Source: Gilvimarinus polysaccharolyticus (GTDB lineage: Bacteria > Pseudomonadota > Gammaproteobacteria > Pseudomonadales > Cellvibrionaceae). From it: a stretch of 64,000 bases of DNA. The notes under the pieces are model-generated. The model had not been told where the DNA came from. It searched no databases and saw only the letters and a program-made list of their open reading frames with translations. Location of the stretch: assembly GCF_001187555.1 (NCBI RefSeq), contig NZ_LFIJ01000001.1, positions 62,001 through 126,000 on the forward strand. Reading direction: 5' to 3'. A program made the translations under genes and the position numbers. Each line of letters begins with the position of its first letter. The first letter of the stretch is position 1. Shown here in pieces: positions 24,029-32,634 of the stretch.

Positions 24029-25261
24029 ATGACAACAGGTAATGACAATAAAACTGAAGCCTTTCCATGGGATATCCCACTATCACGTCCTGATCGTGAG
24101 TTGAGTAAGGCGATGGCTAGATTGTATGAAAATTATCCCACTCCAAGGCCTGAAGATAATCCATTGTTTACCAGCTTTAAATATACACGTATTACTGGTT
24201 TTGATTACGGCGCGGAAGATGGTCGAATCTCCCGTCGAGATCCATCTAAAATAATTTGTGAAAATGGCACTTTTTATATTTGGTACACCAAGCGCGATAC
24301 TGTCTCGGCGCCACGTGGTGCCGCCGAGTGTACAGATGAAATTCCCTCGATGGATTGGGATTTAAGCGATATATGGTATGCAACGTCAGAAGATGGTTTT
24401 CATTGGCAGGAGCAAGGTTTGGCGGTAGCTAGAGCGGAAAAACCTAAGCTAGGTTGGCGTGCCGTTTGTACTCCCGACATTTTAGTCTGGAAAGGAAAAT
24501 ATTATTTGTATTATCAGGCGTTTGATGAACCCAGTGGATTAAAAGGGGATCACTGCCCAGTGAGCGTGTCGGTAGCCGACTCTCCTGATGGTCCGTGGAC
24601 GCCTTGCGGTGATTCAGTAATTCCCAATGGCGCACCAGGCGAGTGGGATCAATACTCTATTCATGGGCCTTACCCCATCGTTATCAATGAAAAAATTTAT
24701 ATCTACTATAAAGCCGCATTTGGCGACCGACCGGATTATTTGGTTGGCAATGGGGTGGCCATTGCCGACGATCCACTGGGCCCTTTTGTTAAGCATCCGC
24801 TTAATCCTGTACTCAATTCTGGTCATGAGACAACCGTGTTTCGTTTTGGCAAAGGGGTAGCTGCCTTTGCGATTCGAAATGGCATAGAAAGTAACACGAT
24901 TCAGTATTCAACTGATGGTATTAATTTTGATATTGCCGCAGTAACGGCTCTTATGCCGGTGGGAGCAGGGCCTTATATAGCAGATGTATTTACGAGTAAA
25001 GGCGAGGGGCAGGGGTTTACTTGGGGCTTGTCACATTTTTGCGATCACGATAAACCCGACACCAAGTTTAGTTTTTTGGGGCGTTTTGATTGTGATTTAC
25101 GCAATAAAATGCCGCGTTCAAAAGTGGCTAATAATACCGAGGTTAAATGGCATCCCGATGTATGTTTTTCCCAAGGGTTAACTGATGATGTAAGAGCTGA
25201 AAGAGAACAAGAGGCGCGGGAGATTGCAGCTGCATCTCTTAATATTGTATTAAAAGCCTAA
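24029..25261 (+). CDS. GH117-like alpha-1,3-(3,6-anhydro)-L-galactosidase, divergent
   Basis: 410 residues with no signal peptide, so cytosolic. The five-bladed propeller pattern of GH117 is evident: RISRRDPSKI (base D71), FYIWYTKRDT, DIWYATSEDGFHWQEQG, CTPDILVWKGKYYLYYQ, DSPDGPW, ADDPLGPFVKHPLNPVLNSGHETTVF (H266 and E267, the positions of the His/Glu of the family). One position differs from the enzymes I remember: the segment usually reading HDP is IHGPYPI here, so an Asp seems replaced by Gly. GH117 enzymes release 3,6-anhydro-L-galactose from neoagarobiose; loss of that Asp could mean altered specificity or mechanism. It follows the SSS symporter by 54 bp with GGAG before the ATG and precedes an FAD oxidoreductase. 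Confidence 0.8.
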   Translation: MTTGNDNKTEAFPWDIPLSRPDRELSKAMARLYENYPTPRPEDNPLFTSFKYTRITGFDYGAEDGRISRRDPSKIICENGTFYIWYTKRDTVSAPRGAAECTDEIPSMDWDLSDIWYATSEDGFHWQEQGLAVARAEKPKLGWRAVCTPDILVWKGKYYLYYQAFDEPSGLKGDHCPVSVSVADSPDGPWTPCGDSVIPNGAPGEWDQYSIHGPYPIVINEKIYIYYKAAFGDRPDYLVGNGVAIADDPLGPFVKHPLNPVLNSGHETTVFRFGKGVAAFAIRNGIESNTIQYSTDGINFDIAAVTALMPVGAGPYIADVFTSKGEGQGFTWGLSHFCDHDKPDTKFSFLGRFDCDLRNKMPRSKVANNTEVKWHPDVCFSQGLTDDVRAEREQEAREIAAASLNIVLKA

Positions 25262-25291
25262 TGATTATTAGCCGATTAAGAGTTTAACGTA

Positions 25292-27589
25292 ATGATTCGT
25301 ACCGAGTTTAGTAAGTCGTCCCGTTCAAACCGTTGCTGTGATATCAATGTTGATCTAGTTGTGGCAGGCGGTGGTCTATCTGGTGTTTGTGCGGCCATCA
25401 GTGCCGCTCGCTCTGGTGTTGAAGTCATCTTGGTACAAGATAGGCCGGTGCTGGGAGGTAATGCCTCTAGCGAGGTTCGTCTTTGGGCATTAGGTGCGAC
25501 TTCTCATATGGGGAACAATAATCGCTATTCTAGAGAAGGGGGGGTTATTGATGAGATCATGTTAGAAAATACCTATCGTAATCCTATGGGTAACCCTCTG
25601 ATTTTTGACGCGGTGTTGTTAGATAAAGTAGTGGCCGAAAAAAATATAACACTGCTATTAAATACTGCTGTTTATCAGGTGAATAAAAGCACGCCTTCTA
25701 AAATAGAGTCCTGTGATGCTTTTTGCAGCCAAAATAGTATTCATTATCGTTTAAATGGAAAAGTGTTTATCGATGCTACGGGCGATGGCTTGCTGGCTTT
25801 TAATGCTGGAGCGAGCTTTCGTATTGGAGCTGAAGGACGAGATGAGTTTTCTGAAGGTATGGCACCGGCTAAGCCAAACAGTGATCTATTGGGTCACTCG
25901 TTATTTTTTTACAGTAAGCGAATGAATTACCCGGTTGCCTATCAAGCCCCTGATTTTGCTTACACACAAGAGGAAATTGGATCTTTACCACGCAGTAAAG
26001 ATATTAAGAGTGGCGATTCTGGCTGTAAGTTTTGGTGGCTCGAGTACGGTGGCATTCACGATACTGTTTACGATACGGAAGACATTAAGTGGGAGCTTTG
26101 GAAAATCGTTTATGGCGTTTGGGATTATATTAAAAATAGTGGTCGTTATAGCGACGTAGAAAATTTAACCCTCGAATGGGTAGGTACTATTCCCGGTAAG
26201 CGTGAAAGTCGACGCTTTGAGGGTGAGTATATGCTTAAACAGCAGGATATTGTCGAGCAGCGTGAATTCTCTGACGTGGTATCTTATGGCGGCTGGGCAA
26301 TTGATCTGCATCCGGCTGAGGGGGTTTATAGCGATAAGCCTGCTTGCTCTCAATATCATGCGAAAGGTGTATATCAAATCCCTTTCCGCAGCTTTTTAAG
26401 CCGTGATATTGATAACCTTTTACTGTCGGGTCGTATTATCAGTGCGAGTCATATAGCGTTTGGCTCAACTCGAGTCATGCTTACCTGCGCCCACGGTGGG
26501 CAGGCTATGGGCCAAGCTGCTGCTATGTGTGTGATTAAGGACTGCGAGCCTAAATCATTATTAGAGCCGCCGGCTATGGCTCAATTACAACAAAGCTTAA
26601 ATCTTACCGGGCATGGCTTGCCTGGGATTGCTTTAAATAAGCAAGAGTGTTTAAGTCAAAGCGCCAAGATTGTTGCCAGTAGCACCTATAGCGGTAACAG
26701 CTTGGGTGCGGTAACTGGTTGGACCGAGCTTACTCAGTCGTTGGCGCAAATGCTGCCTTTAGCCAAAGGTAAGCTTCCTGTGGCGCAGATTAAAGTAAAA
26801 GCACTTCGAGCTACAACTCTGACAGTTCAGTATCGGATCAGTGAAAAAGCACAAAACTTTACACCTGAGGCAATACTGGCCTTTAAAACATTGTCACTGA
26901 TCGAGGGTGAGCAGGATATAGTTCTTGATTTACCCGGTGAGCTCGAAACTGCCCAATATGCTTTTTTGTGCTTCATGGCTAATGATGCGATTCTGTTGGC
27001 AACGACAGAGCGTCGTTTAAGCGCTATTGCCACAGTGCGGCATAAAGAACATAAAGCAGTTTCCAATACGGGTAAGCAGATTGCACCACCTGACAGTGGA
27101 ATTGATGAGTTTGAGATCTGGACCCCTGAGCGTCGTCCAGATGGGCATAACTTAGCCTTAAGTTTTTCTCTGCCAGTTTCTTTTTATACGCCAGCTAACT
27201 TAACCAATGGATTTACTCGTCCTTGGTTGGGTAGTAATGCGTGGGTTTGCTCTTCTGAAGACCCAGCTCCAGAGGTTAAGTTTTTATGGGACTCTCCAGT
27301 TCGGATTGAATCTGTACGGATTTTTTTTGATTGTGATTACGATCATGCGTTAGAAACCGTACTTATGGAACACCCAGAAAATATAATGCCATTCTGTATT
27401 CGTCGCTATCGACTTTTGGATGATCAGGGGCGTGTAGTGTATGAGAGCGAAGATAACCATCAAAGTGTTAATGTGATTAATTTCTCTCAGTTTGTGGATA
27501 CCGAAAAGTTGATTGTTCAGATGGAGCACCCTTCGCAACAAGTGCCAGCTGGATTATTTGAAGTACATATTCAGGGTAAGCATATTTAA
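25292..27589 (+). CDS. FAD-dependent oxidoreductase (PF12831-type) with C-terminal beta domains
   Basis: 765 residues, cytosolic by absence of a signal peptide. The FAD-binding Rossmann motif is VVAGGGLSGVCAAISAARSG (glycines at 26-31), followed by VLGGNASSEVRLW and FIDATGDGLLAFNAGA, typical of the FAD_oxidored family; SGRIISASHIAFGSTRVMLTCAHGGQAMGQAAAMC is the second FAD-binding signature. Residues about 460-765 form one or two beta-sandwich regions of unknown role. Members occur in many glycan-utilisation loci, especially in Planctomycetes, and their reactions are unknown; a sugar oxidation or hydroxyl modification is inference. It lies 30 bp after the GH117-like gene and 12 bp before the sigma factor. 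Confidence 0.82.
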   Translation: MIRTEFSKSSRSNRCCDINVDLVVAGGGLSGVCAAISAARSGVEVILVQDRPVLGGNASSEVRLWALGATSHMGNNNRYSREGGVIDEIMLENTYRNPMGNPLIFDAVLLDKVVAEKNITLLLNTAVYQVNKSTPSKIESCDAFCSQNSIHYRLNGKVFIDATGDGLLAFNAGASFRIGAEGRDEFSEGMAPAKPNSDLLGHSLFFYSKRMNYPVAYQAPDFAYTQEEIGSLPRSKDIKSGDSGCKFWWLEYGGIHDTVYDTEDIKWELWKIVYGVWDYIKNSGRYSDVENLTLEWVGTIPGKRESRRFEGEYMLKQQDIVEQREFSDVVSYGGWAIDLHPAEGVYSDKPACSQYHAKGVYQIPFRSFLSRDIDNLLLSGRIISASHIAFGSTRVMLTCAHGGQAMGQAAAMCVIKDCEPKSLLEPPAMAQLQQSLNLTGHGLPGIALNKQECLSQSAKIVASSTYSGNSLGAVTGWTELTQSLAQMLPLAKGKLPVAQIKVKALRATTLTVQYRISEKAQNFTPEAILAFKTLSLIEGEQDIVLDLPGELETAQYAFLCFMANDAILLATTERRLSAIATVRHKEHKAVSNTGKQIAPPDSGIDEFEIWTPERRPDGHNLALSFSLPVSFYTPANLTNGFTRPWLGSNAWVCSSEDPAPEVKFLWDSPVRIESVRIFFDCDYDHALETVLMEHPENIMPFCIRRYRLLDDQGRVVYESEDNHQSVNVINFSQFVDTEKLIVQMEHPSQQVPAGLFEVHIQGKHI

Positions 27590-27601
27590 TAGGTCGTATC
27601 G

Positions 27602-28171
27602 ATGAAGCTTGCTAATGTTACGGTTAATTCAGATTCACAACATTTGAAACATTGGGTGGAGCTAGCTCGTTCGGGTGAAATTAAGGCTTTTGAGTGGGTA
27701 GTGAAGCATCAGCAGAACAGTGTTCGTACTTATCTTGCAAAACGGACCGATTACAGTCGTGATGTCGATGATCTTACGCAAGAGACGTTCGTTTTGGCAT
27801 GGCAAAAGTTAGCAGAGTTAGAAGAGGTTGATGCTTTTAATGGCTGGTTGTTTGCAATTGCGAAAAATCTATTGCGTAACCATCATCGTAAGTTGGCGAG
27901 ACTATCACCCACCGAACCAGATTTAGTGACGCAATTACTTGATCAAGTTTCATCAGAAATGGATGATCGAGAAGAAAGCGCTGAATTAACACTGTTGCGA
28001 CAATGTTTGTTAAAGCTAGATCATCAGGCTCAACAAACACTTAGGCTATATTATCACGAGGGTTACAGCTTGCAGGAGTTACGTGAAACGACTGGCGTGG
28101 CGCACTCGACCTTAACTATGCGCCTAAGCCGCTACCGAACAAAGCTACGCGATTGTATTAATCGAGGTTAA
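27602..28171 (+). CDS. ECF RNA polymerase sigma factor, locus-encoded, copy 1
   Basis: 189 residues. Region 2 is seen in DVDDLTQETFVLAWQKLAEL and AFNGWLFAIAKNLLRNHHRK, region 4 in KLDHQAQQTLRLYYHEGYSLQELRETTGVAHSTLTMRLSRYRTKLRDCI. It would direct RNA polymerase to specific promoters and is normally held by the membrane anti-sigma factor encoded 10 bp downstream. Being embedded in the middle of a metabolic operon (GH117/FAD enzyme before, GH50 after) it probably activates this operon and itself. The type resembles the sigma factors paired with FecR-LamG proteins in Planctomycetes and Verrucomicrobia. Confidence 0.92.
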   Translation: MKLANVTVNSDSQHLKHWVELARSGEIKAFEWVVKHQQNSVRTYLAKRTDYSRDVDDLTQETFVLAWQKLAELEEVDAFNGWLFAIAKNLLRNHHRKLARLSPTEPDLVTQLLDQVSSEMDDREESAELTLLRQCLLKLDHQAQQTLRLYYHEGYSLQELRETTGVAHSTLTMRLSRYRTKLRDCINRG

Positions 28172-28181
28172 TGATACGACT

Positions 28182-29720
28182 ATGAATCCCCATGACGTCC
28201 AACTAATAGAGCGTTATCTTGTCGGTGATAAGAATTCAGAGCGAGAGCTGCTTGAGCGAATCGTAAGCGATGATGAATTTAAGGCCGAGCTAAAAAAGCA
28301 GCGACAAATGCATAGATTGCTAAAGTATTCGGTTTATTCAAAATCGAGTGAAGATTTATCATCAGCTATTATTAATAAATTACAAAATGAAAAAAAATCT
28401 GTAAAAAGTAATAAAAAACGTATTTCAGTATTAGCTGCAGCGTGTTTTTCTTTATTTATTTTTTTTATTACAAACTTTTATTGGCTTCAAACTCCGGTCA
28501 GTGTGGGCAGCATCAGTAAGCTTGCCGGAGTTGGGTCTAGTTTTGTTCTCGGGCAAAGTGTTACCGCTGGAGAGTTCTCTCTTGATGCAGGCTATGCTGA
28601 AATAACCTTAACCAACGGCGTGGTGCTGCTGTTAGAGTCTCCGGCGATACTGGACTTTAAAAATGTTGACCGCCTTGTGTTAAGTAAAGGTGCTTTAGTG
28701 GCGAAAGTTCCCCCAGAGGCAATAGGTTTTGCAGTGGATACCCCAAGCGCTAATATCGTCGATCTTGGCACGGAGTTTGGTGTGACGGTTGATACAGCCG
28801 GAAGTTCTCAGGTACATGTGCTAGATGGTGAGGTGAAGGTTAAAACACCTCAAGCAAAAGAATACGAAAACTTGTATCAGAACGATGCCCGAAGCTTTGA
28901 TCTCAATCAGCAAGTGGCTGTTATTCAGAGTCAACCGAATCGTTTTATGCGTACGTTGCCTGGGCGTCGTTATCAGCAACCGCAGTATTTACACTGGTCG
29001 TTTGATTATTTTAATGAAGAGTTTAAATGTGATGGCTCAGGGATTAAACAGCAATGTTTTCCGGCGAAATCTCGCACTTTAGAGGGCGACACTAAAGCTC
29101 CAGAGAGGATAAAAGGGGTTTTTGGTCAAGCCGTTAGCTTTGATGGGATCAGCCAATGGTTAGAAACTGAGTTTTTAGGCATTGGCGGTAATCGGCCGCG
29201 TACAGTCGCTTTTTGGGTAAAAGTGCCACAAAACTTTGATCCCCACCAAGGATTTGGGATTTTAAGCTGGGGGTTGCCGGACAAGCTTTCAGCTTGGCAG
29301 ATTTCAATTAACCCATTAGATGTTAGCGGCCCCTTAGGACGTATCCGTGTGGGCACCAATGAGGCCGAGATAGTCGGCACCACAGATTTACGGGACAACC
29401 AATGGCACCATGTTGCGGTTGTACTGTTTGGTGGCGATAAAGCCGATTTGTCTACCCATGTATTAATGTATATCGATGGCAGCTTAGAGCGAAGTTACGG
29501 AAAATCCATTGCTCGAGTTTTTACCGAATTGCATCATCCGCAATCAAAACCGTTGATGATGGGACGTAATATCGCATTTAGCGACTTAGATAACGAGCGT
29601 AAAGTGAATCGTTTTTTTCGAGGTGGTGTTGATGAGGTATACATCTTTGATACCGCTTTAACACAGCAAGATATTCATAAATTGATGCGTTATAACTCCA
29701 TTGCGCACTCTGTGAGGTAA
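28182..29720 (+). CDS. FecR-domain anti-sigma factor fused to a LamG domain, copy 1
   Basis: 512 residues. A cytosolic N-terminal segment (1-80, likely sigma-binding), a single membrane helix (about 81-101, LAAACFSLFIFFITNFYW), a periplasmic FecR domain (about 110-235, with FAVDTPSANIVDLGTEFGV and HVLDGEVKV) and a concanavalin/LamG jelly roll (about 300-505, YLHWSFDYF, VAFWVKVP, DNQWHHVAVVL, GGVDEVYIFDTAL). LamG domains often bind glycans, so the protein probably senses a polysaccharide fragment in the periplasm and releases the sigma factor encoded just upstream. Gene spacing (10 bp before, 2 bp after) shows co-expression with sigma and GH50. Confidence 0.88.
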   Translation: MNPHDVQLIERYLVGDKNSERELLERIVSDDEFKAELKKQRQMHRLLKYSVYSKSSEDLSSAIINKLQNEKKSVKSNKKRISVLAAACFSLFIFFITNFYWLQTPVSVGSISKLAGVGSSFVLGQSVTAGEFSLDAGYAEITLTNGVVLLLESPAILDFKNVDRLVLSKGALVAKVPPEAIGFAVDTPSANIVDLGTEFGVTVDTAGSSQVHVLDGEVKVKTPQAKEYENLYQNDARSFDLNQQVAVIQSQPNRFMRTLPGRRYQQPQYLHWSFDYFNEEFKCDGSGIKQQCFPAKSRTLEGDTKAPERIKGVFGQAVSFDGISQWLETEFLGIGGNRPRTVAFWVKVPQNFDPHQGFGILSWGLPDKLSAWQISINPLDVSGPLGRIRVGTNEAEIVGTTDLRDNQWHHVAVVLFGGDKADLSTHVLMYIDGSLERSYGKSIARVFTELHHPQSKPLMMGRNIAFSDLDNERKVNRFFRGGVDEVYIFDTALTQQDIHKLMRYNSIAHSVR

Positions 29721-29722
29721 GT

Positions 29723-31996
29723 ATGAAATTAACAGTTTCTCTGTGTCTTTTATTGCTCAGTAGCTTAATGCTCAGCTGTGGACAGGTAAAAAAAGATTTA
29801 CCACGAGAAAGATCACTAATGACTTTTTCTGATCCTGATAGTATTGACCAGATAGAGCCACAGCAAGCAAGCATCAGCTATTCTAGCCTTGATGGCGGTG
29901 CGGCACGTGTTGATATGCATGCTGCAAGTCATCATATATCGGGATTTACCATTAAACCTAGTGTTCCTTGGGATTTAAGTGATTTTAACAATCTAGCTTT
30001 AGTTTTTGATATTGCTAACCCTACGGATGAGTCTGTAAGTATGTATGTTAGTACCACCGACATTCATAACGATTTTCAGATGCGTAGTTTTGTCGTCCCC
30101 GCACAATCCAGTCAAACTTACTCTATAGATATAGTTGTTCCAGAGCTTAGCCAAGAAACCGGAATACGTTCAAACCCGGAGAGTTGGAATAACCCCTATC
30201 AGGCGTTGATTTGGCGTGGAGGAAAAAAACAGATAGATACCTCGGCTATTGCTGGAGTTCGTTTTGATGTGCGTGGTGCGCTAAGTGATAAAACGTTAAT
30301 TGTGGACAATGTGAGAGCTGTAGAGCCGCTAGAGTTTAATCCTGATTACTTAAAGGGGTTGGTAGATACATTTGGGCAAAGTGCGAAAGTAGAATTCTCT
30401 CATAAAATCGACTCTGTGGATGAGCTTCGTAACGTGTCCGATGCAGAGCAAAAACAATTACAACACAACACTATAACCGACCGATCCTCTTTTCATGGCT
30501 GGAGAAATGGACCTAAGTTGGCCGCGACTGGATTTTATCGCGCTGATCAATACAAGGGGAAGTGGACGTTGGTAGATCCTGAAGGATATTTATTTTTTTC
30601 CAATGGAATTGCCAATGTACGCATGGCTAATACCTCCACCATGACAGGCTACGATTTTGATCATACTCTTATCCCTGCCCGAAACCTTGGTGGTTTTACT
30701 CCTGAAGATTCTTTGGGCTTAAATCCAGCACCTAATCAGGCATTGTCTAGTCGGCAAATAAGTTCGCCTTTGCGGGCAGGCATGTTCAACTGGTTGCCTA
30801 GTTACGATGAGCCCTTAGGTGAACACTTTGGTTATCGCCGTGAGGTTCATTCAGGTGCATTAAATCGCGGGGAAACTTATAGCTTTTATCGCGCTAACCT
30901 CGCTAGGAAATACCGTACGGATGACAATCAAAAACTTATGCAAGCTTGGCGAGAAACGACTGTGAAACGCATGATCGATTGGGGTTTTACATCATTTGGA
31001 AACTGGGTTGATCCAGAGTTTTATGAGATGAAGAATTACCCTTATTTTGCGAATGGGTGGATAATTGGTGACTTTAAGACAGTTTCGAGTGGCAATGATT
31101 ATTGGGGCGCGTTGCCTGATCCATTTGATCCAAAATTTCGCGAGAGAGCTTTTGTAACAGTAAAAAAAATTAGTGATGAAGTAGCTAATAGCCCATGGTG
31201 TGTCGGTGTTTTTATCGATAATGAAAAAAGCTGGGGAATAATGGGCTCTGTGGAATCTCAATATGGAATTGTTATAAATACACTTACACGATCTGTCGAC
31301 GACAGCCCTAGTAAAGCGGCTTTTGTGGATTACTTAAAAAAGACATATTCATCGATAAACGCTTTTAATAGTGCATGGGGGACTTCTTTACGCGATTGGG
31401 AGATGTTAGAGAATGGCTTAGCGTTGACGAATTATACTGGTGCTGCGTTAAAGGATTTAGCCGCTATGCTGGAGTTGTATTCGGCCGAATACTTCCGCAT
31501 TGTTGATAGTACTATGGACGAATTGATGCCCAATCATTTGTATATGGGAGCACGTTTTGCCGATTGGGCGATGACGCCGGAAGTTCGAACAGCGGCGGCC
31601 AGATATGTTGATGTGATGAGCTATAATTATTACCGAGAAGCTGTCAGCGATGTATTTTGGGACTTTTTAGCCGATATCGATAAACCCAGTATTATCGGAG
31701 AGTTTCACAATGGCGCGCTTGATTCTGGGCTGTTAAACCCCGGTTTAATTCACGCCGAATCACAACAGGATCGTGGAGTTAAGTACCAAGAGTACGTTAA
31801 CAGCGTGATCGACAACCCCTATTTTGTCGGTGTGCACTGGTTTCAATACATCGACTCGCCGTTAACGGGGCGTGCTTATGATGGTGAAAACTATAATGTT
31901 GGCTTTGTAAGTGTTACCGATATCCCATACAAGCCATTAGTTGATTCCGCACGCTCTGTAAATAGAGCCTTATACCCGCGCCGTTACGGAAATTAA
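29723..31996 (+). CDS. GH50 exo-beta-agarase-type lipoprotein, second paralogue
   Basis: 757 residues with lipobox LSCG (Cys19). Collinear with the GH50 at 574: binding sandwich about 35-205, catalytic barrel about 250-755. Predicted acid/base E501 in FIDNEKSWG and nucleophile E660 in IIGEFHNGA, again 159 apart. It starts 2 bp after the FecR-LamG stop, so it is translated with the sensor genes, hinting that the sensor monitors the product or substrate of this enzyme. Differences between the paralogues lie mainly in the N-terminal half, which could tune oligomer length preference. Confidence 0.93.
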   Translation: MKLTVSLCLLLLSSLMLSCGQVKKDLPRERSLMTFSDPDSIDQIEPQQASISYSSLDGGAARVDMHAASHHISGFTIKPSVPWDLSDFNNLALVFDIANPTDESVSMYVSTTDIHNDFQMRSFVVPAQSSQTYSIDIVVPELSQETGIRSNPESWNNPYQALIWRGGKKQIDTSAIAGVRFDVRGALSDKTLIVDNVRAVEPLEFNPDYLKGLVDTFGQSAKVEFSHKIDSVDELRNVSDAEQKQLQHNTITDRSSFHGWRNGPKLAATGFYRADQYKGKWTLVDPEGYLFFSNGIANVRMANTSTMTGYDFDHTLIPARNLGGFTPEDSLGLNPAPNQALSSRQISSPLRAGMFNWLPSYDEPLGEHFGYRREVHSGALNRGETYSFYRANLARKYRTDDNQKLMQAWRETTVKRMIDWGFTSFGNWVDPEFYEMKNYPYFANGWIIGDFKTVSSGNDYWGALPDPFDPKFRERAFVTVKKISDEVANSPWCVGVFIDNEKSWGIMGSVESQYGIVINTLTRSVDDSPSKAAFVDYLKKTYSSINAFNSAWGTSLRDWEMLENGLALTNYTGAALKDLAAMLELYSAEYFRIVDSTMDELMPNHLYMGARFADWAMTPEVRTAAARYVDVMSYNYYREAVSDVFWDFLADIDKPSIIGEFHNGALDSGLLNPGLIHAESQQDRGVKYQEYVNSVIDNPYFVGVHWFQYIDSPLTGRAYDGENYNVGFVSVTDIPYKPLVDSARSVNRALYPRRYGN

Positions 31997-32634
31997 AATA
32001 TTTACTAGTTCATACTAGCTGTAGGTTTGTCAGTGCTAAGGAGTGTTAAGTGCTATAAAGCTAGTGCCAAGCTTCTCTTATGAATGTTGTAACCAATTAC
32101 AGAGATCGATAATGATCAACGGGTATTGTCATGAAAAAATCGCAGTGATACCACGCTGGCATCAGTAAACGCGCAACGTTAAAGACCCTGTTAGAACTTG
32201 AGCAAGTAGTATTAGCGCCATGGCTGCCTGCAAGCCTTGTAAAGGGTCGGCTGCCGAAAAATCTATGCCTTTAACTTGTGACCAAACACTTTTTTGATGG
32301 CCACTAGCACTTCTATCATCAAAAGAGCGTTTTGTATTTAAATACTCGCTAGGAACTAAGTATGCCCGATATATAGTTGGCATCTGTGGTTTTTCGCAGG
32401 TTTGTATTGGCAACGAGGTGAATGAGCGGGGCAGGATGGGGTGGCTCGAGGGAGTAAAACCCTGATCATACCTTGATCTGTGCTGTGCTTTGTGGTCGTC
32501 GCTTTATCGTTATTTTGAAATGCCTTTGATGTTTTTGAGTTATCTCTCGGCAGCTTCGTGAATGATGGCTTCTTTTTGGTACTTTGGGCTCTTCTCTGCT
32601 AGCAGAGCTTTCGGTTAGAAGACTCCGCGTGGGC
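31997..32634. other. 638-bp gene-free region between convergent genes
   Basis: This interval separates the convergent GH50 and GH43 genes. An open frame on the minus strand at 32162-32413 (83 codons) has no recognisable domain, no good ribosome site and unusual composition, so I do not call it. A 14-bp palindrome CTCTGCTAGCAGAG at 32594-32607 lies 27 bp beyond the GH43 stop without a T-tract. Repeated ACTAG words occur near 32005-32030. Possibly degraded former coding DNA; nothing else can be supported. Confidence 0.5.

Noticed and set aside
32162-32413. 83-codon open frame on the minus strand between GH50 and GH43
   Set aside because: No domain, no convincing ribosome site and no neighbour coupling; could be chance or debris.
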